A stretch of DNA of 64,000 nt, taken from Hermatobates lingyangjiaoensis (Eukaryota > Arthropoda > Insecta > Hemiptera > Hermatobatidae). The translations under genes and the position numbers were made by a program. Where the stretch lies: the NCBI GenBank assembly GCA_026182355.1, contig JAPFBL010000527.1:196501-260500 (forward strand), given 5' to 3'. This document shows positions 36,042 through 48,413 of this stretch, piece after piece. The notes under the pieces were generated by a model, which saw nothing but the letters and a program-made list of their open reading frames with translations, did no database searches and was not told where the DNA came from. Every line of letters begins with the position of its first letter. Position 1 is the first letter of the stretch.

Positions 36042-36578
36042 GGATTAATTTACCACAATGAAAACAATTTTTTAAAACAATGCTCTAAGGCCTTTCGTTA
36101 ATACATCTTCGGAGAGCAAGTGAACTAAAAAAACAATAAATACTTGCTAACTTGGCTGATTGAAATTTCCAGAATTGATGGCAACCCTGAATGTGTTTAA
36201 TAATGAAGTCTTCATCTGTTTAATTATCCCGTTAATCAAAACTTCATCTAATTTGTAGAGTCCCAGGCTATTGTTCATCAACTTCTCATAAAAGTTCTTT
36301 ATGAGTGCACTTTCTACGATATTTCTTCTTCTTTCTGAAGACACGTATATTAATTCATTTGCTTCATTCCAATTAATCACATGATTACTGTCTCTTATGT
36401 GAATGAACAAGGAACTCTTTTCGTCCTCTCTTCTGATGGAGTATTTGTGCTGTTTTATCCTTGTAAGAAGACCTTTGCTCGTCTGTCCAATGTAAGACAT
36501 TTCACAGTCAGTACATGGTATCCTGTATACACAACAGTCCTTCCTTTTTGGCTTATTATTAACAAGTCTGTTAAACAA
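36042..36578 (-). pseudogene. PLE 3' end with GIY-YIG endonuclease (5'-truncated)
   Basis: The minus-strand ORF 36147-36578 reads FNRLVNNKPKRKDCCVYRIP, then CTDCEMSYIGQTSKGLLTRI, then KQHK and HIRDSNHVINWNEAN. CVYRIPCTDC...SYIGQT is the GIY-YIG motif as found in Penelope-like elements (CxxC insertion before YIG). The ORF ends SGNFNQPS and a 3' UTR of about 105 bp follows, ending with the AAGGCCTTAGAGCATTG arm. The RT is gone, so it cannot move by itself. It lies in intron 5, in the same direction as the host gene. Confidence 0.88.
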
Positions 36579-36585
36579 GTTACCT

Positions 36586-37019
36586 TGTTTGAAAGATATG
36601 CCTTCATTTATGAAAAGATTGGACGTTTCTGTTGTGTTCAGTAATGATGGTAACTCAGTAATGATGAAGAGACAGTAATCATGTGATTAATTGGAATGAA
36701 GCAAATGAATTAATATACGTGTCTTCAGAAAGAAGAAGAAATATCGTAGAAAGTGCACTCATAAAGAACTTTTATGAGAAGTTGATGAACAATAGCCAAG
36801 GACTCTACAAATTAGATGAAGTTTTGATTAACGGGATAATTAAACAGATGAAGACTTCATCATTAAACACATTCAGGGTTGCCAGCAATTCTGGAAATTT
36901 CAATCAGCCAAGTTAGCAAGTATTTATTGTTTTTTTAGTTCACTTGCTCTCCGAAGATGTATAACGAAAGGCCTTAGAGCATTGTTTTTAAAAAATTGTT
37001 TTCATTGTGGTAAATTAAT

Positions 37020-37022
<3 letters not shown>
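36586..37022 (+). pseudogene. Second PLE 3' end, opposite orientation, endonuclease deleted
   Basis: The plus strand reads PCLKDMPSFMKRLDVSVVFS, NDGN, then jumps to VINWNEANELIYVSSERRRN and continues to SGNFNQPS and the same 3' UTR. The GIY-YIG core is missing (roughly 60-65 residues). It abuts the minus copy head to head at about 36578-36586, giving a large palindrome with about 340-bp arms. Confidence 0.85.
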
Positions 37023-37067
<45 letters not shown>

Positions 37068-37185
37068 CACTGATAAAACGAAATACGATCCAAACTGGAC
37101 ACAATACGAGTTCGAGATTAACAAAGAGCAACACACAATTCTTTGTGTGTTGCTCTTTGTTAATCTCGAACTCGTATATATATAT
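37022..37185. repeat. (TA)n plus short perfect palindrome at the edge of the exon array
   Basis: (TA)n at 37022-37064, then the PLE arm with ATACGAGTTCGAGATTAACA inverted after a loop of only about ten bases, then TATATATATA. The exon 5 array begins immediately after. The unit's intron part also ends in TATATATAC, so an array breakpoint lies in this TA sequence. Confidence 0.8.
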
Positions 37186-40100
37186 AAGGACAGAGGAGTA
37201 CTTACATCAAAGCTAATGTTGGCGGTCAAACAGTCCTTGCAGTTGGTCTGACTAAGGCAAGTAGGGTTAGCACTCAAGTAGATGATTGTTCCATTCTTAA
37301 TCATGTATATATAAGGACAGAGGAGTACTTACATCAAAGCTAATGTTGGCGGTCAAACAGTCCTTGCAGTTGGTCTGACTAAGGCAAGTAGGGTTAGCAC
37401 TCAAGTAGATGATTGTTCCATTCTTAATCATGTATATATAAGGACAGAGGAGTACTTACATCAAAGCTAATGTTGGCGGTCAAACAGTCCTTGCAGTTGG
37501 TTCTGACTAAGGCAAGTAGGGTTAGCACTCAAGTAGATGATTGTTCCATTCTTAATCATGTATATATAAGGACAGAGGAGTACTTACATCAAAGCTAATG
37601 TTGGCGGTCAAACAGTCCTTGCAGTTGGTCTGACTAAGGCAAGTAGGGTTAGCACTCAAGTAGATGATTGTTCCATTCTTAATCATGTATATATAAGGAC
37701 AGAGGAGTACTTACATCAAAGCTAATGTTGGCGGTCAAACAGTCCTTGCAGTTGGTCTGACTAAGGCAAGTAGGGTTAGCACTCAAGTAGATGATTGTTC
37801 CATTCTTAATCATGTATATATAAGGACAGAGGAGTACTTACATCAAAGCTAATGTTGGCGGTCAAACAGTCCTTGCAGTTGGTCTGACTAAGGCAAGTAG
37901 GGTTAGCACTCAAGTAGATGATTGTTCCATTCTTAATCATGTATATATAAGGACAGAGGAGTACTTACATCAAAGCTAATGTTGGCGGTCAAACAGTCCT
38001 TGCAGTTGGTCTGACTAAGGCAAGTAGGGTTAGCACTCAAGTAGATGATTGTTCCATTCTTAATCATGTATATATAAGGACAGAGGAGTACTTACATCAA
38101 AGCTAATGTTGGCGGTCAAACAGTCCTTGCAGTTGGTCTGACTAAGGCAAGTAGGGTTAGCACTCAAGTAGATGATTGTTCCATTCTTAATCATGTATAT
38201 ATAAGGACAGAGGAGTACTTACATCAAAGCTAATGTTGGCGGTCAAACAGTCCTTGCAGTTGGTCTGACTAAGGCAAGTAGGGTTAGCACTCAAGTAGAT
38301 GATTGTTCCATTCTTAATCATGTATATATAAGGACAGAGGAGTACTTACATCAAAGCTAATGTTGGCGGTCAAACAGTCCTTGCAGTTGGTCTGACTAAG
38401 GCAAGTAGGGTTAGCACTCAAGTAGATGATTGTTCCATTCTTAATCATGTATATATAAGGACAGAGGAGTACTTACATCAAAGCTAATGTTGGCGGTCAA
38501 ACAGTCCTTGCAGTTGGTCTGACTAAGGCAAGTAGGGTTAGCACTCAAGTAGATGATTGTTCCATTCTTAATCATGTATATATAAGGACAGAGGAGTACT
38601 TACATCAAAGCTAATGTTGGCGGTCAAACAGTCCTTGCAGTTGGTCTGACTAAGGCAAGTAGGGTTAGCACTCAAGTAGATGATTGTTCCATTCTTAATC
38701 ATGTATATATAAGGACAGAGGAGTACTTACATCAAAGCTAATGTTGGCGGTCAAACAGTCCTTGCAGTTGGTCTGACTAAGGCAAGTAGGGTTAGCACTC
38801 AAGTAGATGATTGTTCTATTCTTAATCATGTATATATAAGGACAGAGGAGTACTTACATCAAAGCTAATGTTGGCGGTCAAACAGTCCTTGCAGTTGGTC
38901 TGACTAAGGCAAGTAGGGTTAGCACTCAAGTAGATGATTGTTCCATTCTTAATCATGTATATATAAGGACAGAGGAGTACTTACATCAAAGCTAATGTTG
39001 GCGGTCAAACAGTCCTTGCAGTTGGTCTGACTAAGGCAAGTAGGGTTAGCACTCAAGTAGATGATTGTTCCATTCTTAATCATGTATATATAAGGACAGA
39101 GGAGTACTTACATCAAAGCTAATGTTGGCGGTCAAACAGTCCTTGCAGTTGGTCTGACTAAGGCAAGTAGGGTTAGCACTCAAGTAGATGATTGTTCCAT
39201 TCTTAATCATGTATATATAAGGACAGAGGAGTACTTACATCAAAGCTAATGTTGGCGGTCAAACAGTCCTTGCAGTTGGTCTGACTAAGGCAAGTAGGGT
39301 TAGCACTCAAGTAGATGATTGTTCCATTCTTAATCATGTATATATAAGGACAGAGGAGTACTTACATCAAAGCTAATGTTGGCGGTCAAACAGTCCTTGC
39401 AGTTGGTCTGACTAAGGCAAGTAGGGTTAGCACTCAAGTAGATGATTGTTCCATTCTTAATCATGTATATATAAGGACAGAGGAGTACTTACATCAAAGC
39501 TAATGTTGGCGGTCAAACAGTCCTTGCAGTTGGTCTGACTAAGGCAAGTAGGGTTAGCACTCAAGTAGATGATTGTTCCATTCTTAATCATGTATATATA
39601 AGGACAGAGGAGTACTTACATCAAAGCTAATGTTGGCGGTCAAACAGTCCTTGCAGTTGGTCTGACTAAGGCAAGTAGGGTTAGCACTCAAGTAGATGAT
39701 TGTTCTATTCTTAATCATGTATATATAAGGACAGAGGAGTACTTACATCAAAGCTAATGTTGGCGGTCAAACAGTCCTTGCAGTTGGTCTGACTAAGGCA
39801 AGTAGGGTTAGCACTCAAGTAGATGATTGTTCCATTCTTAATCATGTATATATAAGGACAGAGGAGTACTTACATCAAAGCTAATGTTGGCGGTCAAACA
39901 GTCCTTGCAGTTGGTCTGACTAAGGCAAGTAGGGTTAGCACTCAAGTAGATGATTGTTCCATTCTTAATCATGTATATATAAGGACAGAGGAGTACTTAC
40001 ATCAAAGCTAATGTTGGCGGTCAAACAGTCCTTGCAGTTGGTCTGACTAAGGCAAGTAGGGTTAGCACTCAAGTAGATGATTGTTCCATTCTTAATCATG

Positions 40101-43100
40101 TATATATAAGGACAGAGGAGTACTTACATCAAAGCTAATGTTGGCGGTCAAACAGTCCTTGCAGTTGGTCTGACTAAGGCAAGTAGGGTTAGCACTCAAG
40201 TAGATGATTGTTCCATTCTTAATCATGTATATATAAGGACAGAGGAGTACTTACATCAAAGCTAATGTTGGCGGTCAAACAGTCCTTGCAGTTGGTCTGA
40301 CTAAGGCAAGTAGGGTTAGCACTCAAGTAGATGATTGTTCCATTCTTAATCATGTATATATAAGGACAGAGGAGTACTTACATCAAAGCTAATGTTGGCG
40401 GTCAAACAGTCCTTGCAGTTGGTCTGACTAAGGCAAGTAGGGTTAGCACTCAAGTAGATGATTGTTCTATTCTTAATCATGTATATATAAGGACAGAGGA
40501 GTACTTACATCAAAGCTAATGTTGGCGGTCAAACAGTCCTTGCAGTTGGTCTGACTAAGGCAAGTAGGGTTAGCACTCAAGTAGATGATTGTTCCATTCT
40601 TAATCATGTATATATAAGGACAGAGGAGTACTTACATCAAAGCTAATGTTGGCGGTCAAACAGTCCTTGCAGTTGGTCTGACTAAGGCAAGTAGGGTTAG
40701 CACTCAAGTAGATGATTGTTCCATTCTTAATCATGTATATATAAGGACAGAGGAGTACTTACATCAAAGCTAATGTTGGCGGTCAAACAGTCCTTGCAGT
40801 TGGTCTGACTAAGGCAAGTAGGGTTAGCACTCAAGTAGATGATTGTTCCATTCTTAATCATGTATATATAAGGACAGAGGAGTACTTACATCAAAGCTAA
40901 TGTTGGCGGTCAAACAGTCCTTGCAGTTGGTCTGACTAAGGCAAGTAGGGTTAGCACTCAAGTAGATGATTGTTCCATTCTTAATCATGTATATATAAGG
41001 ACAGAGGAGTACTTACATCAAAGCTAATGTTGGCGGTCAAACAGTCCTTGCAGTTGGTCTGACTAAGGCAAGTAGGGTTAGCACTCAAGTAGATGATTGT
41101 TCCATTCTTAATCATGTATATATAAGGACAGAGGAGTACTTACATCAAAGCTAATGTTGGCGGTCAAACAGTCCTTGCAGTTGGTCTGACTAAGGCAAGT
41201 AGGGTTAGCACTCAAGTAGATGATTGTTCCATTCTTAATCATGTATATATAAGGACAGAGGAGTACTTACATCAAAGCTAATGTTGGCGGTCAAACAGTC
41301 CTTGCAGTTGGTCTGACTAAGGCAAGTAGGGTTAGCACTCAAGTAGATGATTGTTCCATTCTTAATCATGTATATATAAGGACAGAGGAGTACTTACATC
41401 AAAGCTAATGTTGGCGGTCAAACAGTCCTTGCAGTTGGTCTGACTAAGGCAAGTAGGGTTAGCACTCAAGTAGATGATTGTTCCATTCTTAATCATGTAT
41501 ATATAAGGACAGAGGAGTACTTACATCAAAGCTAATGTTGGCGGTCAAACAGTCCTTGCAGTTGGTCTGACTAAGGCAAGTAGGGTTAGCACTCAAGTAG
41601 ATGATTGTTCTATTCTTAATCATGTATATATAAGGACAGAGGAGTACTTACATCAAAGCTAATGTTGGCGGTCAAACAGTCCTTGCAGTTGGTCTGACTA
41701 AGGCAAGTAGGGTTAGCACTCAAGTAGATGATTGTTCTATTCTTAATCATGTATATATAAGGACAGAGGAGTACTTACATCAAAGCTAATGTTGGCGGTC
41801 AAACAGTCCTTGCAGTTGGTCTGACTAAGGCAAGTAGGGTTAGCACTCAAGTAGATGATTGTTCTATTCTTAATCATGTATATATAAGGACAGAGGAGTA
41901 CTTACATCAAAGCTAATGTTGGCGGTCAAACAGTCCTTGCAGTTGGTCTGACTAAGGCAAGTAGGGTTAGCACTCAAGTAGATGATTGTTCCTATTCTTA
42001 ATCATGTATATATAAGGACAGAGGAGTACTTACATCAAAGCTAATGTTGGCGGTCAAACAGTCCTTGCAGTTGGTCTGACTAAGGCAAGTAGGGTTAGCA
42101 CTCAAGTAGATGATTGTTCCATTCTTAATCATGTATATATAAGGACAGAGGAGTACTTACATCAAAGCTAATGTTGGCGGTCAAACAGTCCTTGCAGTTG
42201 GTCTGACTAAGGCAAGTAGGGTTAGCACTCAAGTAGATGATTGTTCTCATTCTTAATCATGTATATATAAGGACAGAGGAGTACTTACATCAAAGCTAAT
42301 GTTGGCGGTCAAACAGTCCTTGCAGTTGGTCTGACTAAGGCAAGTAGGGTTAGCACTCAAGTAGATGATTGTTCTATTCTTAATCATGTATATATAAGGA
42401 CAGAGGAGTACTTACATCAAAGCTAATGTTGGCGGTCAAACAGTCCTTGCAGTTGGTCTGACTAAGGCAAGTAGGGTTAGCACTCAAGTAGATGATTGTT
42501 CTATTCTTAATCATGTATATATAAGGACAGAGGAGTACTTACATCAAAGCTAATGTTGGCGGTCAAACAGTCCTTGCAGTTGGTCTGACTAAGGCAAGTA
42601 GGGTTAGCACTCAAGTAGATGATTGTTCCATTCTTAATCATGTATATATAAGGACAGAGGAGTACTTACATCAAAGCTAATGTTGGCGGTCAAACAGTCC
42701 TTGCAGTTGGTCTGACTAAGGCAAGTAGGGTTAGCACTCAAGTAGATGATTGTTCTATTCTTAATCATGTATATATAAGGACAGAGGAGTACTTACATCA
42801 AAGCTAATGTTGGCGGTCAAACAGTCCTTGCAGTTGGTCTGACTAAGGCAAGTAGGGTTAGCACTCAAGTAGATGATTGTTCCATTCTTAATCATGTATA
42901 TATAAGGACAGAGGAGTACTTACATCAAAGCTAATGTTGGCGGTCAAACAGTCCTTGCAGTTGGTCTGACTAAGGCAAGTAGGGTTAGCACTCAAGTAGA
43001 TGATTGTTCCATTCTTAATCATGTATATATAAGGACAGAGGAGTACTTACATCAAAGCTAATGTTGGCGGTCAAACAGTCCTTGCAGTTGGTCTGACTAA

Positions 43101-46100
43101 GGCAAGTAGGGTTAGCACTCAAGTAGATGATTGTTCTATTCTTAATCATGTATATATAAGGACAGAGGAGTACTTACATCAAAGCTAATGTTGGCGGTCA
43201 AACAGTCCTTGCAGTTGGTCTGACTAAGGCAAGTAGGGTTAGCACTCAAGTAGATGATTGTTCCATTCTTAATCATGTATATATAAGGACAGAGGAGTAC
43301 TTACATCAAAGCTAATGTTGGCGGTCAAACAGTCCTTGCAGTTGGTCTGACTAAGGCAAGTAGGGTTAGCACTCAAGTAGATGATTGTTCCATTCTTAAT
43401 CATGTATATATAAGGACAGAGGAGTACTTACATCAAAGCTAATGTTGGCGGTCAAACAGTCCTTGCAGTTGGTCTGACTAAGGCAAGTAGGGTTAGCACT
43501 CAAGTAGATGATTGTTCCATTCTTAATCATGTATATATAAGGACAGAGGAGTACTTACATCAAAGCTAATGTTGGCGGTCAAACAGTCCTTGCAGTTGGT
43601 CTGACTAAGGCAAGTAGGGTTAGCACTCAAGTAGATGATTGTTCCATTCTTAATCATGTATATATAAGGACAGAGGAGTACTTACATCAAAGCTAATGTT
43701 GGCGGTCAAACAGTCCTTGCAGTTGGTCTGACTAAGGCAAGTAGGGTTAGCACTCAAGTAGATGATTGTTCCTATTCTTAATCATGTATATATAAGGACA
43801 GAGGAGTACTTACATCAAAGCTAATGTTGGCGGTCAAACAGTCCTTGCAGTTGGTCTGACTAAGGCAAGTAGGGTTAGCACTCAAGTAGATGATTGTTCC
43901 ATTCTTAATCATGTATATATAAGGACAGAGGAGTACTTACATCAAAGCTAATGTTGGCGGTCAAACAGTCCTTGCAGTTGGTCTGACTAAGGCAAGTAGG
44001 GTTAGCACTCAAGTAGATGATTGTTCTATTCTTAATCATGTATATATAAGGACAGAGGAGTACTTACATCAAAGCTAATGTTGGCGGTCAAACAGTCCTT
44101 GCAGTTGGTCTGACTAAGGCAAGTAGGGTTAGCACTCAAGTAGATGATTGTTCTATTCTTAATCATGTATATATAAGGACAGAGGAGTACTTACATCAAA
44201 GCTAATGTTGGCGGTCAAACAGTCCTTGCAGTTGGTCTGACTAAGGCAAGTAGGGTTAGCACTCAAGTAGATGATTGTTCTATTCTTAATCATGTATATA
44301 TAAGGACAGAGGAGTACTTACATCAAAGCTAATGTTGGCGGTCAAACAGTCCTTGCAGTTGGTCTGACTAAGGCAAGTAGGGTTAGCACTCAAGTAGATG
44401 ATTGTTCCATTCTTAATCATGTATATATAAGGACAGAGGAGTACTTACATCAAAGCTAATGTTGGCGGTCAAACAGTCCTTGCAGTTGGTCTGACTAAGG
44501 CAAGTAGGGTTAGCACTCAAGTAGATGATTGTTCCATTCTTAATCATGTATATATAAGGACAGAGGAGTACTTACATCAAAGCTAATGTTGGCGGTCAAA
44601 CAGTCCTTGCAGTTGGTCTGACTAAGGCAAGTAGGGTTAGCACTCAAGTAGATGATTGTTCTATTCTTAATCATGTATATATAAGGACAGAGGAGTACTT
44701 ACATCAAAGCTAATGTTGGCGTGTCAAACAGTCCTTGCAGTTGGTCTGACTAAGGCAAGTAGGGTTAGCACTCAAGTAGATGATTGTTCTATTCTTAATC
44801 ATGTATATATAAGGACAGAGGAGTACTTACATCAAAGCTAATGTTGGCGGTCAAACAGTCCTTGCAGTTGGTCTGACTAAGGCAAGTAGGGTTAGCACTC
44901 AAGTAGATGATTGTTCCATTCTTAATCATGTATATATAAGGACAGAGGAGTACTTACATCAAAGCTAATGTTGGCGGTCAAACAGTCCTTGCAGTTGGTC
45001 TGACTAAGGCAAGTAGGGTTAGCACTCAAGTAGATGATTGTTCCTATTCTTAATCATGTATATATAAGGACAGAGGAGTACTTACATCAAAGCTAATGTT
45101 GGCGGTCAAACAGTCCTTGCAGTTGGTCTGACTAAGGCAAGTAGGGTTAGCACTCAAGTAGATGATTGTTCCATTCTTAATCATGTATATATAAGGACAG
45201 AGGAGTACTTACATCAAAGCTAATGTTGGCGGTCAAACAGTCCTTGCAGTTGGTCTGACTAAGGCAAGTAGGGTTAGCACTCAAGTAGATGATTGTTCCA
45301 TTCTTAATCATGTATATATAAGGACAGAGGAGTACTTACATCAAAGCTAATGTTGGCGGTCAAACAGTCCTTGCAGTTGGTCTGACTAAGGCAAGTAGGG
45401 TTAGCACTCAAGTAGATGATTGTTCCATTCTTAATCATGTATATATAAGGACAGAGGAGTACTTACATCAAAGCTAATGTTGGCGGTCAAACAGTCCTTG
45501 CAGTTGGTCTGACTAAGGCAAGTAGGGTTAGCACTCAAGTAGATGATTGTTCCATTCTTAATCATGTATATATAAGGACAGAGGAGTACTTACATCAAAG
45601 CTAATGTTGGCGGTCAAACAGTCCTTGCAGTTGGTCTGACTAAGGCAAGTAGGGTTAGCACTCAAGTAGATGATTGTTCCATTCTTAATCATGTATATAT
45701 AAGGACAGAGGAGTACTTACATCAAAGCTAATGTTGGCGGTCAAACAGTCCTTGCAGTTGGTCTGACTAAGGCAAGTAGGGTTAGCACTCAAGTAGATGA
45801 TTGTTCTATTCTTAATCATGTATATATAAGGACAGAGGAGTACTTACATCAAAGCTAATGTTGGCGGTCAAACAGTCCTTGCAGTTGGTCTGACTAAGGC
45901 AAGTAGGGTTAGCACTCAAGTAGATGATTGTTCCATTCTTAATCATGTATATATAAGGACAGAGGAGTACTTACATCAAAGCTAATGTTGGCGGTCAAAC
46001 AGTCCTTGCAGTTGGTCTGACTAAGGCAAGTAGGGTTAGCACTCAAGTAGATGATTGTTCCATTCTTAATCATGTATATATAAGGACAGAGGAGTACTTA

Positions 46101-48360
46101 CATCAAAGCTAATGTTGGCGGTCAAACAGTCCTTGCAGTTGGTCTGACTAAGGCAAGTAGGGTTAGCACTCAAGTAGATGATTGTTCCATTCTTAATCAT
46201 GTATATATAAGGACAGAGGAGTACTTACATCAAAGCTAATGTTGGCGGTCAAACAGTCCTTGCAGTTGGTCTGACTAAGGCAAGTAGGGTTAGCACTCAA
46301 GTAGATGATTGTTCTATTCTTAATCATGTATATATAAGGACAGAGGAGTACTTACATCAAAGCTAATGTTGGCGGTCAAACAGTCCTTGCAGTTGGTCTG
46401 ACTAAGGCAAGTAGGGTTAGCACTCAAGTAGATGATTGTTCCATTCTTAATCATGTATATATAAGGACAGAGGAGTACTTACATCAAAGCTAATGTTGGC
46501 GGTCAAACAGTCCTTGCAGTTGGTCTGACTAAGGCAAGTAGGGTTAGCACTCAAGTAGATGATTGTTCTATTCTTAATCATGTATATATAAGGACAGAGG
46601 AGTACTTACATCAAAGCTAATGTTGGCGGTCAAACAGTCCTTGCAGTTGGTCTGACTAAGGCAAGTAGGGTTAGCACTCAAGTAGATGATTGTTCCATTC
46701 TTAATCATGTATATATAAGGACAGAGGAGTACTTACATCAAAGCTAATGTTGGCGGTCAAACAGTCCTTGCAGTTGGTCTGACTAAGGCAAGTAGGGTTA
46801 GCACTCAAGTAGATGATTGTTCCATTCTTAATCATGTATATATAAGTGACAGAGGAGTACTTACATCAAAGCTAATGTTGGCGGTCAAACAGTCCTTGCA
46901 GTTGGTCTGACTAAGGCAAGTAGGGTTAGCACTCAAGTAGATGATTGTTCCATTCTTAATCATGTATATATAAGGACAGAGGAGTACTTACATCAAAGCT
47001 AATGTTGGCGGTCAAACAGTCCTTGCAGTTGGTCTGACTAAGGCAAGTAGGGTTAGCACTCAAGTAGATGATTGTTCTATTCTTAATCATGTATATATAA
47101 GGACAGAGGAGTACTTACATCAAAGCTAATGTTGGCGGTCAAACAGTCCTTGCAGTTGGTCTGACTAAGGCAAGTAGGGTTAGCACTCAAGTAGATGATT
47201 GTTCTATTCTTAATCATGTATATATAAGGACAGAGGAGTACTTACATCAAAGCTAATGTTGGCGGTCAAACAGTCCTTGCAGTTGGTCTGACTAAGGCAA
47301 GTAGGGTTAGCACTCAAGTAGATGATTGTTCCATTCTTAATCATGTATATATAAGGACAGAGGAGTACTTACATCAAAGCTAATGTTGGCGGTCAAACAG
47401 TCCTTGCAGTTGGTCTGACTAAGGCAAGTAGGGTTAGCACTCAAGTAGATGATTGTTCCATTCTTAATCATGTATATATAAGGACAGAGGAGTACTTACA
47501 TCAAAGCTAATGTTGGCGGTCAAACAGTCCTTGCAGTTGGTCTGACTAAGGCAAGTAGGGTTAGCACTCAAGTAGATGATTGTTCTATTCTTAATCATGT
47601 ATATATAAGGACAGAGGAGTACTTACATCAAAGCTAATGTTGGCGGTCAAACAGTCCTTGCAGTTGGTCTGACTAAGGCAAGTAGGGTTAGCACTCAAGT
47701 AGATGATTGTTCCATTCTTAATCATGTATATATAAGGACAGAGGAGTACTTACATCAAAGCTAATGTTGGCGGTCAAACAGTCCTTGCAGTTGGTCTGAC
47801 TAAGGCAAGTAGGGTTAGCACTCAAGTAGATGATTGTTCTATTCTTAATCATGTATATATAAGGACAGAGGAGTACTTACATCAAAGCTAATGTTGGCGG
47901 TCAAACAGTCCTTGCAGTTGGTCTGACTAAGGCAAGTAGGGTTAGCACTCAAGTAGATGATTGTTCTATTCTTAATCATGTATATATAAGGACAGAGGAG
48001 TACTTACATCAAAGCTAATGTTGGCGGTCAAACAGTCCTTGCAGTTGGTCTGACTAAGGCAAGTAGGGTTAGCACTCAAGTAGATGATTGTTCCATTCTT
48101 AATCATGTATATATAAGGACAGAGGAGTACTTACATCAAAGCTAATGTTGGCGGTCAAACAGTCCTTGCAGTTGGTCTGACTAAGGCAAGTAGGGTTAGC
48201 ACTCAAGTAGATGATTGTTCCATTCTTAATCATGTATATATAAGGACAGAGGAGTACTTACATCAAAGCTAATGTTGGCGGTCAAACAGTCCTTGCAGTT
48301 GGTCTGACTAAGGCAAGTAGGGTTAGCACTCAAGTAGATGATTGTTCCATTCTTAATCAT
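37186..48360 (-). repeat. About 88 tandem 127-bp units carrying exon 5 3' end plus splice donor (intron 5)
   Basis: Each unit, read in gene sense, is 99 nt of exon 5 (codons Met289 to Asp321) followed by GTAAGT and the next 22 nt of intron, ending in TATATATAC, then the next unit. Period was measured at several places (for example 37301 to 37428 and 37556 to 37683) as 127 bp. Units are almost identical. The main variable site is C or T in TTGTTC/TATTC, plus rare single-base insertions. No unit but the first carries the exon 5 acceptor, and reading through a donor meets TAA at the start of the next unit. The array stops at the left against a PLE palindrome and (TA)n at 37022-37185. Confidence 0.97.
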
Positions 48361-48413
48361 CTCCTTCTTGAACATCACTTTATGGTATTCGTAAATAGTC
48401 TTTCTTCTCACAA
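48262..48413 (-). CDS. PLXDC2: PLXDC-like exon 5 (first half of PSI domain; founder of the 127-bp array)
   Basis: Residues 272-321. VRRKTIYEYHKV matches the PLXDC motif VRRRTIYEYHRV. PTCLSQTNCKDCLTANISFD then supplies the first three PSI cysteines (C304, C310, C313). Two sequons occur (NGT, NIS). Acceptor: GTTTGTTTTTTAG|TTGTGA. Donor: GAT|GTAAGT. It enters completing a Phe codon and leaves in phase 0. This is the only copy with the upstream part of the exon and a real acceptor. The last 99 nt, with 28 nt of intron, recur about 87 more times immediately downstream in the gene's sense, at lower coordinates. Confidence 0.95.

Noticed and set aside
36982..37304. ORFs of 89-100 residues at the left edge of the array
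   Set aside because: They join (TA)n to an exon 5 unit; the coding part is the amplified exon fragment, without a start or acceptor of its own.
37186..48360. CRISPR-like array of regular repeats
   Set aside because: Units are contiguous with no variable spacers, and their sequence is a host exon with its donor in an animal gene.
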